Numbered from the stretch's first letter, positions 44,839 through 53,584 are shown. The stretch: 64,000 bases of DNA from Paraburkholderia sp. IMGN_8 (GCF_038050405.1 NZ_CP150901.1:558001-622000); one strand, 5' to 3'. Notes: generated from the sequence alone by a model not told the origin. Numbers and translations are program-made.

Positions 44839-45750
44839 CTATGCCTTCGTCGTGTGAGGGGCTTCGTTTTGAAGCCTGTCGAGAAAGAGTGCGGCGGCGA
44901 GCAGATCGGCCGCACCGCCGGGTGACACATGAAGTTCGACGAGCCGCCGGTCCAGTGCCTTCAGCTGACGGCGGCCCGCAAGCACGGCGGCTCCTCCGTG
45001 CTCCAGTACGCGTCGTGCTCCGCCTTGCGTCTCGGCGAGGGCGCTGCGTCCGCCTCGTGCGAGCACACAGGTGTCGTCGAGACTCGCCATAACGGCGAGC
45101 AGTGCGTTCAGCCGGGCTGCCGTTTCACTGTCGCCTCGGAGGCGCGAACTGGCGAGTTCCGGCAGGGCAACCTCAACCACGTGCGGAAAGCCTGACTGCG
45201 CCTGACCACGTGCGCCGCCGACGTCATAGTCGAAACACGCCTGCTCGCCCTTGTGACCGGTCGCCGTGGGCGCGTGGCGGTCGGGCAGACGCGCGATCGA
45301 TCCGGCGCGCGAGGCAACGCCATGGGGCGTGAGATCCGTGGGCTCGCGCGCCGCTGCGGTCACGAGCAGCCCGAGCGCCCAGATCGCGCCGCGATGGGTA
45401 TTGACGCCACCCGTCGCGTGCAGCATCCGGATTTCGCCGACGCGTCCGATCGCACCGATGCGCTCGCGAAGCGCCAGCATCGGCCGGGTTTCGATGGCTG
45501 CGCGCGCCAGGTCCACAAAGGTCGGCTCCAACGCATGGGCCGACGTGCACATCAGGTTCCAGTCGAGGTCGTCGTGCGCGCCGCGGCTGCGAATATCGAC
45601 GAGACCGGGCTTCGGCGCGAGCGTAACTTCCTCGATGAGTGCCGCGACCACGTGCCCACCCAGGCGTTCGGCGAGCGGGTCCAGGCCGGCGGTTTGCAGC
45701 TGCGGAAGGGGGCTCGGAGCCGAAGCCGTTGCAAGACTGTCGCGCATCAC
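44839..45750 (-). CDS. mdcB: triphosphoribosyl-dephospho-CoA synthase
   Basis: A 303-aa CitG/MdcB-family protein that makes the prosthetic-group precursor from ATP and dephospho-CoA. Motifs: EEVTLAPKPGLVDIRSRGAH, GVNTHRGAIWALGLLVTAAA and SLDDTCVLARGG. The start overlaps the mdcA stop by GTGA. Its survival next to an apparently deleted mdcG is odd. Confidence 0.9.
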   Translation of the reverse strand: MMRDSLATASAPSPLPQLQTAGLDPLAERLGGHVVAALIEEVTLAPKPGLVDIRSRGAHDDLDWNLMCTSAHALEPTFVDLARAAIETRPMLALRERIGAIGRVGEIRMLHATGGVNTHRGAIWALGLLVTAAAREPTDLTPHGVASRAGSIARLPDRHAPTATGHKGEQACFDYDVGGARGQAQSGFPHVVEVALPELASSRLRGDSETAARLNALLAVMASLDDTCVLARGGRSALAETQGGARRVLEHGGAAVLAGRRQLKALDRRLVELHVSPGGAADLLAAALFLDRLQNEAPHTTKA

Positions 45751-47402
45751 CAGCTCCTGAAGCGAGCGGGTGGGGCGTACAGCCCATCGGACCAGTCGAC
45801 GAGATCCGCCATGCTCTTTGCGGCCAGCAGCGAGCGATTGGCTTCGTTGCGGTGAATGCCGAGATCCTCGGGCAGTGCGACAAAACCATCGCGACGCAGC
45901 GCCGCGAGCCTGTCTGCGCTGCTCGTCAGGCCAACCGGCGTGACACCGGCGACGGCGGCGATCATCTCCTTGCGGTGTTCAATGGAACGGGCCTTGTAGA
46001 GGTGGGCGATGCCTTCTTCCGTCAGCACATGGGTGACGTCGTCGCCATAGATCATGACCGGCGCGAGTGGCATGCCGGCTTCGCGACCCACTTCGACCGC
46101 GTCGATTGATTCGACGATGGTCGGCTGCCCACCCGCCTGGAACGTCTCGACCATCTGGACGACCAGCTTGCGGCCACGTTCGAGCGGGCTGTCGGTTTGC
46201 AGCAGATCGAGCCAGGCGGGCGACGCGTGGCGGCGGCCGTGCGGATCGTGTCCCATGTTCGGTGCGCCGCCGAAGCCGGTCAGCCGACCGTGCGTCACCG
46301 TCGAAGAGTTGCCGAGACCATCCATCTGCAGGGTTGAGCCGATGAACATGTCGACTGCGTATTGCCCCGCGAGCTGGCACAGCGCGCGATTGGAACGCAT
46401 CGACCCGTCCCGGCCCGTGAAGAAGATGTCCGGGCGTTCCGCGACATAGGCTTCCATGCCCAGTTCGCCGCCGAAGCAGTGCACGCTCTCGACCCAGCCG
46501 GTTTCGATTGCCGGAATCAAGGTCGGGTGTGGGTTCAAGGTCCAGTGTTTGCAGATCTTGCCCTTGAGGCCGAGCTTTTCGCCGTAGGTCGGAAGGATCA
46601 GTTCGATTGCCGCTGTGTTGAAACCGATGCCGTGATTGAGTGACTGCACCTGATGCCGCTCGTAGATGCCGCGAATCGCCATCATTGCCATCAGCACTTG
46701 GATCGGCGTGATGAGACGCGGATCGCGTGTGAAAAGCGGTTCGATGAAAAACGGCTTGTCGGACTGAACCACGAAGTCGATCCACGAACCGGGGATATCC
46801 ACACGCGGCAGGTCCTTCGGATCGTCGACGATTTCATTGACCTGCGCGATCACGATGCCGTCACGAAACGCAGCGGCTTCGACGAGCGCGGGCGTATCTT
46901 CGGTGCTCGGGCCGGTGTAGAGATTGCCTTGTCGGTCGGCCTTGTAGCCGGCCACGAGTACGACGTTGGGCGTCAGATCAACATAGAGCCGCGCGTACAG
47001 TTCGATGTAGGTATGGATCGCGCCGATTTCGAGAATGCCGTCTTGAAGGAACTGCGAGATGCGCAGGCTTTGCGTGCCGGCATAGGCGAAGTCGAGCTTT
47101 CTGGCAATGCCGCGCTCGAAGAGATCCAGATGTTCGGCGCGGCTCACGCTCGGGATGATCAGGTGCAGGCCGTTGACGATGCCCGGATCGACCCTGGCGA
47201 GCGAGCGTGACAGGAAATCAGCCTGTTTCTGGTTGTTGCCCTCGACGACAATCCGGTCGCCCGGCGCGATCAGGTTTTGAAGGACGTCGACGATGCGCTC
47301 GGTGGGCAATACCACGCCATCCGCAATCGATGCGACGCGCGCGAGGCGGCGATGTTTTTCCGCGCGCCGCGTGGCCCAATGGGACGGACTTTGACTGGAC
47401 AT
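45747..47402 (-). CDS. mdcA: malonate decarboxylase alpha subunit (acetyl-S-ACP:malonate transferase)
   Basis: A 551-aa CoA-transferase-fold subunit that exchanges malonate for acetate on MdcC. It contains ASIADGVVLPTERIVDVLQN, GDRIVVEGNNQKQADFLSRS and, near the C-terminus, YGDDVTHVLTEEGIAHLYKA. ATG 47402 is preferred over ATG 47423, because the latter falls at the predicted transcription start and is absent from the related copies at 35561 and 48551. The first ~23 codons and promoter are shared with those copies. Confidence 0.93.
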   Translation of the reverse strand: MSSQSPSHWATRRAEKHRRLARVASIADGVVLPTERIVDVLQNLIAPGDRIVVEGNNQKQADFLSRSLARVDPGIVNGLHLIIPSVSRAEHLDLFERGIARKLDFAYAGTQSLRISQFLQDGILEIGAIHTYIELYARLYVDLTPNVVLVAGYKADRQGNLYTGPSTEDTPALVEAAAFRDGIVIAQVNEIVDDPKDLPRVDIPGSWIDFVVQSDKPFFIEPLFTRDPRLITPIQVLMAMMAIRGIYERHQVQSLNHGIGFNTAAIELILPTYGEKLGLKGKICKHWTLNPHPTLIPAIETGWVESVHCFGGELGMEAYVAERPDIFFTGRDGSMRSNRALCQLAGQYAVDMFIGSTLQMDGLGNSSTVTHGRLTGFGGAPNMGHDPHGRRHASPAWLDLLQTDSPLERGRKLVVQMVETFQAGGQPTIVESIDAVEVGREAGMPLAPVMIYGDDVTHVLTEEGIAHLYKARSIEHRKEMIAAVAGVTPVGLTSSADRLAALRRDGFVALPEDLGIHRNEANRSLLAAKSMADLVDWSDGLYAPPARFRSW

Positions 47403-47429
47403 GTGTGCTCTCGCTCTGGACATGAGATG

Positions 47430-47458
47430 AGTCTATGGAGCGAGGGGTATCGGTTCAA
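47430..47458 (-). promoter_or_regulatory. sigma70 promoter of the mdc operon (copy B)
   Basis: On the minus strand TTGAAC (47458-47453), 17-bp spacer, TAGACT (47435-47430). The predicted start leaves a short leader of about 20 nt before ATG 47402. Confidence 0.65.
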
Positions 47459-47478
47459 TCACGTTCGGGGCAAGTCCG

Positions 47479-47493
47479 TTATCCCAAGGGTAA
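47479..47493. promoter_or_regulatory. candidate MdcR operator (copy B)
   Basis: TTATCCCAAGGGTAA, a near-perfect dyad containing a T-N11-A LysR core, centred about 30 bp upstream of the -35. It is conserved in two further copies of the module. Confidence 0.55.
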
Positions 47494-47572
47494 TGATCTT
47501 GCGGGCGGAGCGCTAAAACCGTGAAAGGACTGGACGCGAGGGCTTGACCTCGTCACTTAGGGGTTTTCCCGT

Positions 47573-47702
47573 TCAACGTGAAAGCGCATCGTTCAGCGTA
47601 TTCAGGCTGGGCATCGAATGCCCGGCACCACGCAGCGTCTCGACGAAGCGTTCGTCACGCTACGCGGCGAACTCGGCAGACAAGATCCTGATCGCGGTTC
47701 AG
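47573..47702 (-). pseudogene. possible C-terminal gene fragment
   Basis: Between the kinase stop and the mdc promoter, one frame reads IRILSAEFAA, TAG, then RDERFVETLRGAGHSMPSLN and TLNDALSR with a stop at 47573. The composition looks protein-like on both sides of the internal stop. I do not recognise the family. It could be debris of a gene once lying between the kinase and mdcA. Confidence 0.3.
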
Positions 47703-48551
47703 TCAATCTTCAGCCACGTCGATCGAGATCACAGTGCCTGTGTGCCGAGCACTTTCGATGTGCAGCTTCGCGTCGATCAACCTGGCACGTTCGACCATCC
47801 CTTGCAGGCCATACGAATATCCAGCACTGGCCTCAACCGTATCGAAGCCCCGGCCGTCATCACTGATCCTCAGTTCAACACCACTTTTGGTTCTGGATAT
47901 CGTAATTTTCACCCGCGACGCGCCAGCATGGCGGGCGACGTTGGTCAACGACTCCTGCGCGATACGAAAAATTGCCGTCGCACGCGCGTCCGAAAACCGC
48001 GGTTCTGCACCCCGAACGTGGAGGTGACAGGGAATCCGGGTGTGACGCCTGAAATCATCGACGAGCCATTCGAGCGCTGACGCGAGACCAAAATTCAGCG
48101 CGACCGGCCTCAGATGGCTGGCAACGTTACGCACGATCTGGATGGTCTTGTCAACCAGCGCCCGCATCTCGTCGACCTTGTGCATCGCAGCCGAATCATT
48201 GGCAAGCTGCATCTCGAGCAAGGATACGTTCATTTTCAATGCTGTCAGCATTTGACCGAGTTCATCGTGAACTTCCATCGCGATGTGCTTTCTTTCCGCC
48301 TCGCGCACCGCCTCCATATGCGCGGACAACTGGCGCAACTGTTCGCGCGACTCCAGCAGTTCGAGTTCGGTGTGTTTGCGCTCGTCGGCCTTCAGTTCGA
48401 ACTGGTTTCGATGGCCTCGCAGCTTGGCCACTACATGCTTGCGGACAGTCACATCGGTCAGCAAGCCTACGCGATCGTCGGGCGCGAGGCGGTGATGTTT
48501 TTGCTCGCTACGGGTGGCCCAGCGAGACTGAGACGGACTTTGGCTGGACAT
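47703..48551 (-). CDS. chimeric sensor histidine kinase (HisKA_3/NarL type) with MdcA-derived N-terminus
   Basis: 282 aa. Residues 1 to about 23 (SSQSPSQ...WATR...KHHRLA) match MdcA. From there it reads DDRVGLLTDVTVRKHV, the end of a PAS/PAC unit, then a coiled coil and the dimerisation/His segment REAERKHIAMEVHDELGQ. The ATPase follows (N box RIAQESLTNVARHAG, G1 ISDDGRGFD, G2 YGLQGMVERARLIDA). No transmembrane or full sensor domain remains and no response regulator adjoins. Expression should follow the captured malonate promoter. The kinase core looks intact. Confidence 0.82.
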   Translation of the reverse strand: MSSQSPSQSRWATRSEQKHHRLAPDDRVGLLTDVTVRKHVVAKLRGHRNQFELKADERKHTELELLESREQLRQLSAHMEAVREAERKHIAMEVHDELGQMLTALKMNVSLLEMQLANDSAAMHKVDEMRALVDKTIQIVRNVASHLRPVALNFGLASALEWLVDDFRRHTRIPCHLHVRGAEPRFSDARATAIFRIAQESLTNVARHAGASRVKITISRTKSGVELRISDDGRGFDTVEASAGYSYGLQGMVERARLIDAKLHIESARHTGTVISIDVAED

Positions 48552-48578
48552 GTTTGCTCACCCTCAGGACATGGGGCG

Positions 48579-48607
48579 AGTCTATGGAGCGAAGGGTATC
48601 GGTTCAA
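48579..48607 (-). promoter_or_regulatory. sigma70 promoter of the chimeric kinase (copy C)
   Basis: TTGAAC (48607-48602), 17-bp spacer, TAGACT (48584-48579) on the minus strand, identical hexamers to the mdc promoter. Confidence 0.6.
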
Positions 48608-48627
48608 TCACGTTCGAGGGGGATTCG

Positions 48628-48642
48628 TTATCTCAAGGGTAA
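48628..48642. promoter_or_regulatory. candidate MdcR operator (copy C)
   Basis: TTATCTCAAGGGTAA, one base different from copy B and at the same distance from the promoter. Confidence 0.5.
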
Positions 48643-48660
48643 TGTTCTTTTGATCTGATC

Positions 48661-49035
48661 TCTAACAGGCTGTTGAACTTGGGTCCCGTGTAAACGGGGT
48701 TTGAGCGACAGTCGTTATGGATATCGTGTTCATGATCTTTGGCAGTAGATGCGATGCGCGGAATGGATGAGATGCAGGGACCCCTGTTTACAACAGTCAA
48801 GCTGGAGGATTTCGTCCCGGCGGATCACCCGCTGCGGCCGATCCGGCTGCTGGTGAATGACGCGCTGAAACGGCTCAACGGACTGTTCAGCGTGATCTAT
48901 GCTGACACCGGCCGGCCCTCGATTGCACCCGAGAAACTGCTGCGTGCGCTGCTGTTGCAGTGTTTTACTCGTTGCGCAGCGAGCGCATGCCGATGGAGCA
49001 GATACGCTACAACCTGCTGTTCCGCTGTCTAAAGC
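48661..49035 (+). pseudogene. IS5-family transposase fragment
   Basis: The reading frame from about 48754 gives GPLFTTVKLEDFVPADHPLR and LFSVIYADTGRPSIAPEKLL, the N-terminus of IS5-type transposases. A single-base frameshift near 48959 moves the continuation (VFYSLRSERMPMEQIRYNLL) to another frame, and similarity ends near 49035. The sequence around 48665 (AGGCTGTTGAAC) may be the element end. It abuts the upstream edge of the captured mdc promoter copy. Confidence 0.8.
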
Positions 49036-49072
49036 GACAGCTGATTTTTTGCGTCAACTTATGCTTCATTCG

Positions 49073-50395
49073 TCAAGGGCGCACACACCTGAACCCCGCA
49101 TAAACATACTGATAGTGCGGCTGAAACCAGTTCCGGAATGCCGGCCGCAGCATGCATCGCGCAGTGCGCGCCGAGCCGCCTTTGAGCACGTAATGCTGCC
49201 CGTCGAAGAAATTGGCGGAATAGCCGGGATAAAACGGAAACGCTTCGAAGCCCGGCAGCGCGTCGAATATCGTCGAGGTCCACTCCCAGCCATTGCCGAA
49301 CTGTCCCTCGACGCCGAACGCGCTGACGTTATCCGGATACGCGTCGACCGGCTGCGGGTCCCAGCTTCGGAAATCGAAATTGCCCGACGCGGCGTGCGGC
49401 GCGCCGCACGCCGCGCGTTGCCATTGCGCCTCCGTGGGGAGTGTCTTGCCGGCCCAGCGTGCATAGGCGCTGGCTTCGGCGTGGCTGACGTACACGGGCC
49501 AATCGAGCGGCAGGGGCACCTCGTCGAACATCGTGCGTAATGTCCATGCGCCGTCCTTGCCGCGCTCGCGGTCTTCACTGCGCTGCGACCAGGAGGCGGG
49601 GTGTTCGATCTGCTCGGCTTCCTTCCACGCCCAATCCTTGTCCGACCACCACTTCGGCTCACGATAGCCTCCCGCCTCGATGAACTGGCGAAACGCGCCG
49701 TTCGTCACCATGTGGCGATCGATCTCGAAGGCGGGCATATCGACGCGCAATTCACCGAACTCGTTGTCCCAACCGAAGCGGCCACTTTCGCGCGCCATGC
49801 CGAGCACCGTCGATCCTGCCGGTACGCGGACCATCGACGCGTTGATCGCGCCGCGCTCAACGCGCGTTGTCACCGGTTCGCGCAAGTCGGCGATCTTTTG
49901 CGCGAGCGGCAACTGATGCAGCATGTACGCGAGCGTTTCGGCATGCATCAGCCGATGCTCGATCGCAACGTTCAGCAACTGCTCGGCCGCACCGCCTTGC
50001 GTACTATCGTGGCCGATACGAGCCGAGTCGCTCAGCGCACCGAGCGCACGGTCGATCTGCTCACGGGCGCGAACCCCATAGCCGCGCACGACGTCGAGCG
50101 ACGGCCAGTCGCCTGGTTGATCGGTGGGAAAGCCGCCGTCGACGGGATCGATACCGAATGCGAAGAGCTGGTCGAGGTGAGGATCGAACGCCGGCAGGTC
50201 GCACAGACGCTGATCCAGCAGGTTGCGGTCGAAGGCTTCCAGATGGCCGATGTAAAACACGATCCGGTGACGCTCGCGGATCGGCCGGTCATACAGAAAC
50301 TCGGGTTTGACGATGGAGAACAGTGCGTCGGTGACGTGACGCGCGTCGATCAGACGCTGGACGAGCGGGTGATGCGGGGCGGGGTCGCGATTCAT
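49073..50395 (-). CDS. EgtB/SenA-type non-haem iron sulfoxide/selenoxide synthase-like protein
   Basis: A 440-aa protein. The N-terminal DinB-like half contains the iron-ligand pattern HxxxHxE in AIEHRLMHAETLAYML, with a further His in FYIGHLEAFD. The C-terminal half is a formylglycine-generating-enzyme fold: VPAGSTVLGM, FEIDRHMVTNGAFRQFI, LPTEAQWQRAACGAP, GNGWEWTSTIFDALP and YVYAGFRCVRP. EgtB family members couple thiol or selenosugar donors to hercynine. No egtD or senB gene adjoins, so ergothioneine, selenoneine or another product cannot be distinguished. AAGGAGG precedes the ATG. Confidence 0.82.
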   Translation of the reverse strand: MNRDPAPHHPLVQRLIDARHVTDALFSIVKPEFLYDRPIRERHRIVFYIGHLEAFDRNLLDQRLCDLPAFDPHLDQLFAFGIDPVDGGFPTDQPGDWPSLDVVRGYGVRAREQIDRALGALSDSARIGHDSTQGGAAEQLLNVAIEHRLMHAETLAYMLHQLPLAQKIADLREPVTTRVERGAINASMVRVPAGSTVLGMARESGRFGWDNEFGELRVDMPAFEIDRHMVTNGAFRQFIEAGGYREPKWWSDKDWAWKEAEQIEHPASWSQRSEDRERGKDGAWTLRTMFDEVPLPLDWPVYVSHAEASAYARWAGKTLPTEAQWQRAACGAPHAASGNFDFRSWDPQPVDAYPDNVSAFGVEGQFGNGWEWTSTIFDALPGFEAFPFYPGYSANFFDGQHYVLKGGSARTARCMLRPAFRNWFQPHYQYVYAGFRCVRP

Positions 50396-50526
50396 TTCGC
50401 CAAGCCTCCTTGCGGGGGGACGGACTAAAGACTGTACCCGCTCGCAGGAGCCATGCCAAGGCGAAAGCGCACCGAAAAGATGTAGACGGGGACGTGGCGG
50501 CGCGGGCCAGGTCCTTCGCGCCAGGC

Positions 50527-51303
50527 TTAAACCTGCCGCAAGCCTTCGAGATCGACGATCCGGATGTGCTTGCCTTGCGTGTCGATCAGTCCGCGCTTTT
50601 GAAATCTTGACAGGGTGCGGCTGACGGTTTCGAGCGTCATGCCGAGGTAGCTGCCCATGTCCTCGCGCGTCATACGCAGGTTGAATTCCGCCGACGAATA
50701 GCCGCGTTGCACGTTGCGCTCCGACACGTCGAGCAGGAATGCCGCGACGCGTTCGTCCGCCGACAACGAGCCGAGCACCATCATTTGCGCGGCTTCGCGG
50801 ACGATCTGTTCGCCCAGCAGTTTGTGCAGCCGTTCCTGCATCGAACTGATTTCGCGGCACAACGTTTTGAGCGCCGTGTAGGGGACGATACAAACGGTGC
50901 TGTCTTCGAGCGCCAGGGCGCTGCATGCGTGCGCGTCTTCGCTGATGCCGTCGAGGCCGAGCGCTTCGCCGGCGAGGCGCAGGCCGATAACCTGTTCCCG
51001 GCCGTCACGGTGCGCCATGACGGTTTTCATCGAACCGGAACGCACGGCGTAAAGATTGTCGAACGGGTCGCCGATCCGATACAACGCTTCGCCGCGCTGC
51101 ACGGAACGCGCTGTGCAAATCAACGCTTCGAGTTTCGGCAGTTCGTCTGGAGACAAGCCTTGCGGCATGCAGAGCTGCCGCATCGAACAGCCCGAACAAC
51201 GCGCGGCGCTGCGCCCGCTCGCTCGCAGCGGCGCAGCACGACGGCGGCCGCGCGCGGATGGAGTAACAGCGGAATCGACGGTAACAGCGGTAGGAGTAAG
51301 CAT
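50527..51303 (-). CDS. FNR/CRP-family regulator with iron-sulfur cysteines
   Basis: About 258 aa from ATG 51303. The N-terminal Cys cluster RCSGCSMRQLCMPQ (C-x2-C-x5-C), together with a Cys in AHACSALAL, matches the [4Fe-4S] ligands of FNR/ANR, the anaerobic activator. The sensory beta-roll has GEALYRIGDPFDNLYAVRSG and the recognition helix is YLGMTLETVSRTLSRFQKRG. It lies between the EgtB-like gene and a universal stress protein gene, both same strand. FNR members commonly control usp genes. Confidence 0.88.
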   Translation of the reverse strand: MLTPTAVTVDSAVTPSARGRRRAAPLRASGRSAARCSGCSMRQLCMPQGLSPDELPKLEALICTARSVQRGEALYRIGDPFDNLYAVRSGSMKTVMAHRDGREQVIGLRLAGEALGLDGISEDAHACSALALEDSTVCIVPYTALKTLCREISSMQERLHKLLGEQIVREAAQMMVLGSLSADERVAAFLLDVSERNVQRGYSSAEFNLRMTREDMGSYLGMTLETVSRTLSRFQKRGLIDTQGKHIRIVDLEGLRQV

Positions 51304-51441
51304 GTTCAGCAGCCATTTGTCGGGGTAATGACTGATTGTCCCACCGCGTACGGCCCGCGTTTCGCGGCAAAATGACGCGTTCGCGCAGCGAGGCTGCTTG
51401 CGCGATGTCACGCTCGCCCTTCCGCTTGCGGTTATGTACTG

Positions 51442-51924
51442 CTATGCGTCCGGTTGAGCGCCGGCTTCGCTGCTCTTGCCGGCAGCGGAGGGGATCAGCA
51501 GCACCGGCAAGCTGGCCTGGCGCACGCAGCGCTCGGCGACGCTGCCGAGAATCAGGCGCTGAAAACCGCGCCGGCCGTGCGTGCCCATCACCAGCAGGTC
51601 GGCGTTGAAAGCCGCGGCGGCTTTCAGCACCACGGTGGACACGTCGTCGAGCGACGATGCTTCACCCACCGCGAGCTCGCCTTTTACGCCTTGATCGCGC
51701 ATGGCCTGCGCGAATTCCGCGCCGAGTTCCTTGCCTTGCTCGACCAGCCGGTTGCGAAGAATCGAAGGGTCATAGCCGGGCGCTTCGAAATACATCGGCG
51801 TATTTTCGACGACGTAGAACGGTTGCAGAACAGCGCCCGTGGATTTGGCGAGCGCCAGCGCTGCTTCGAACGCGCGGCGCGAGGTATGGCTGCCGTCGAC
51901 CGCTACGAGGATGCGTGTGTACAT
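51442..51924 (-). CDS. universal stress protein, UspA family
   Basis: A 160-aa single Usp domain. The N-terminal [19 protein letters not shown] and the ATP-binding loop [19 protein letters not shown] (G-x2-G-x9-G-S) are intact. ATG 51924 gives the family start ([12 protein letters not shown]); longer upstream codons overlap the divergent FadR leader. A degenerate FNR-like box lies about 120 bp upstream, in keeping with the adjacent FNR gene. Confidence 0.9.
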   Translation of the reverse strand: MYTRILVAVDGSHTSRRAFEAALALAKSTGAVLQPFYVVENTPMYFEAPGYDPSILRNRLVEQGKELGAEFAQAMRDQGVKGELAVGEASSLDDVSTVVLKAAAAFNADLLVMGTHGRRGFQRLILGSVAERCVRQASLPVLLIPSAAGKSSEAGAQPDA

Positions 51925-52039
51925 ATCAACTCCGCGTCTGAAGGATTCGGGTGCCGCGGCCATTGCGCACGACCGCGTCCATTGACGATCTATTACCCAT
52001 GCGAGCTTAAATGATTGCTGAAAAAGGTGCATCCTGGGC

Positions 52040-52053
52040 AGGATGTCAATCAA
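52040..52053 (-). promoter_or_regulatory. degenerate FNR-like box upstream of the usp gene
   Basis: On the minus strand TTGAT-TGAC-ATCCT: one half-site perfect, the other 3 of 5. Overlapping arms CATCCT/AGGATG make an alternative dyad, so this is weak. Confidence 0.28.
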
Positions 52054-52216
52054 ACACTTGTCAAATTGTGTTGCTTCGATTGATTGCTCGACAAGTACCG
52101 CGCAGCAAGCGTTTCCGGCCCTGCGCATCAGTCTGAAACGCTTGCGCGAAATCAAGATAGCTCTGGGTTTGCCTTACAATCAAAGCCTATTCAGACAAGC
52201 TGGCTCAGCACCGCTG

Positions 52217-52906
52217 ATGAACGAGCGCAAAACGACAGCCTTGCCCGACAAGATCTACGGCGACATCCTCAATCGGATTCTCGAAGGCGAGTACAAGGAA
52301 GGCGACCGGCTGCCTACCGAGCACGCGCTAGCCGAGCGCTTCGAGACCTCGCGGCCGACCGTACGCGAGGCGCTCGCGCGGCTGCGGGCGGACGGCATCA
52401 TCATGACCCGGCACGGTTCCGGCACCACGGTCGCGCGACGGCCCGATCCGGACGTGCGCCGCTTCGCGCCGCTCGAAACGCTGTCCGACATCCGCCGCTG
52501 CTATGAATTTCGCATCGTGACCGAAGCGGGCGCCGCCGAACAGGCCGCGCTCAAAGCCGACACCGGCGACATCGCCTCGATCGAGCGCGCGTGGGACGAG
52601 CTGGAACGCATCATCGAAACCAAGGGCATCGGTGCAAAAGACGATTTCATGTTCCATCTGGCGGTGGCGCGCGCGTCGAAGAATCCGTTTTTCATCACGG
52701 TGATGTCGTTCATCGAAGAACAGATTCTGTTCAGCATGAATTTGTCGCGCAATCTGTCGCTCGTGAAGACTGTGGAGCGGCAGCGGCTCGTGCAGGCCGA
52801 GCATCTGGCGGTGCTCGAGGCGATCCGTCGCAAGGACGGTCCGGCCGCCGGTCAGGCGATGCGAGCGCACCTCGAAAATGCGCTCGACCGGATGTTCGGT
52901 TCCTGA
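52217..52906 (+). CDS. FadR-subfamily GntR regulator
   Basis: A 229-aa GntR-family protein. The winged helix is IYGDILNRILEGEYKEGDRL and ALAERFETSRPTVREALARL, followed by a helical FCD domain with metal-binding residues (RRCYEFRIVTEAGAAEQA, DFMFHLAVARASKNPFF, EHLAVLEAIRRKDG). ATG 52217 starts the family region. FCD regulators often sense organic or sugar acids, so the sugar-acid operon at 55.2-63.3 kb is a candidate target. It is convergent with luxI across a terminator. Confidence 0.86.
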   Translation: MNERKTTALPDKIYGDILNRILEGEYKEGDRLPTEHALAERFETSRPTVREALARLRADGIIMTRHGSGTTVARRPDPDVRRFAPLETLSDIRRCYEFRIVTEAGAAEQAALKADTGDIASIERAWDELERIIETKGIGAKDDFMFHLAVARASKNPFFITVMSFIEEQILFSMNLSRNLSLVKTVERQRLVQAEHLAVLEAIRRKDGPAAGQAMRAHLENALDRMFGS

Positions 52907-52918
52907 ACTTCGCCACAC

Positions 52919-52966
52919 GCCGATACCGGGCCGCCGCATTCGCGATCCGGTATCGGCCCGGGTTTC
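52919..52966 (+). terminator. intrinsic terminator between fadR-like and luxI genes
   Basis: Stem arms GCCGATACCGG (52919-52929) and CCGGTATCGGC (52947-52957), followed by a T-rich GGGTTTCTTG. Confidence 0.55.
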
Positions 52967-52972
52967 TTGTGG

Positions 52973-53566
52973 CTACGCCGCCACGGCCATCGGCCCGAAC
53001 AGGGCAGTGCGGGTTTTCGGGCTGACCGCGATATCCAGCGCTACTGCGCGCTCCACGCCGATCTGCAACGGCGAGCCGAGCCGGCTGATCTCGATGCCGG
53101 TTTTGCGCAGCAACCGCTCGATCGGGGTGGTGGTGACCGTGACGTAGCGCGTGATGCCCATCCGGTCGGCGAACGTCACGAGCTCGTGAATCGCCTGCAT
53201 CGTGAGGTCGGCAAAACCGAACGACTGTTCTTCACCGCCGGTTTCGATCGCAAACCGGCTCAATTCCCAGATATGCCGCCCGACCGGCGCCGCCGCGCCG
53301 TGCAGCAACTGCGGGAAAGTGTCCTTCAGCATGTTCGGGCCCTCGGTAGGCATCAGGCGCCAACAGCCGCGCACTTGGTGGTCGCCGCCCTGAATCAGCA
53401 TGTAGTGCGGCCCGAGCGCGTCGTAGCCGTCGATTTCCATGCCCGCGATGGTCGGGATGTCCCACCCGAGCCGTCCGTGAAATACCCGAGCCCGCAGGCG
53501 GTACATCTCGTTGATGTCTGCGTTGTCGAATTCCTGCCGCATTCCAATCCGGATTGCTGTTTGCAT
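52973..53566 (-). CDS. braI: acyl-homoserine-lactone synthase, LuxI/BraI family
   Basis: A 197-aa AHL synthase. The invariant residues of the family are visible: Arg, Phe and Trp in RLRARVFHGRLGW, Glu and Asp in GMEIDGYD, Arg in GCWRLMPTEG, and Glu and Arg in WELSRFAIE. Gene order luxI-rsaL-luxR matches the Bra quorum-sensing locus of plant-associated Paraburkholderia, which is why the symbol is used; the acyl chain is not readable. A lux-type box lies 69 bp upstream. Confidence 0.88.
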   Translation of the reverse strand: MQTAIRIGMRQEFDNADINEMYRLRARVFHGRLGWDIPTIAGMEIDGYDALGPHYMLIQGGDHQVRGCWRLMPTEGPNMLKDTFPQLLHGAAAPVGRHIWELSRFAIETGGEEQSFGFADLTMQAIHELVTFADRMGITRYVTVTTTPIERLLRKTGIEISRLGSPLQIGVERAVALDIAVSPKTRTALFGPMAVAA

Positions 53567-53584
53567 GACGTTCTCCTGAACGTG

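Noticed and set aside
50396..50926. N-terminal extension of the EgtB-like frame
   Set aside because: AAGGAGG directly precedes ATG 50395, and the extension overlaps the FNR gene in another frame.
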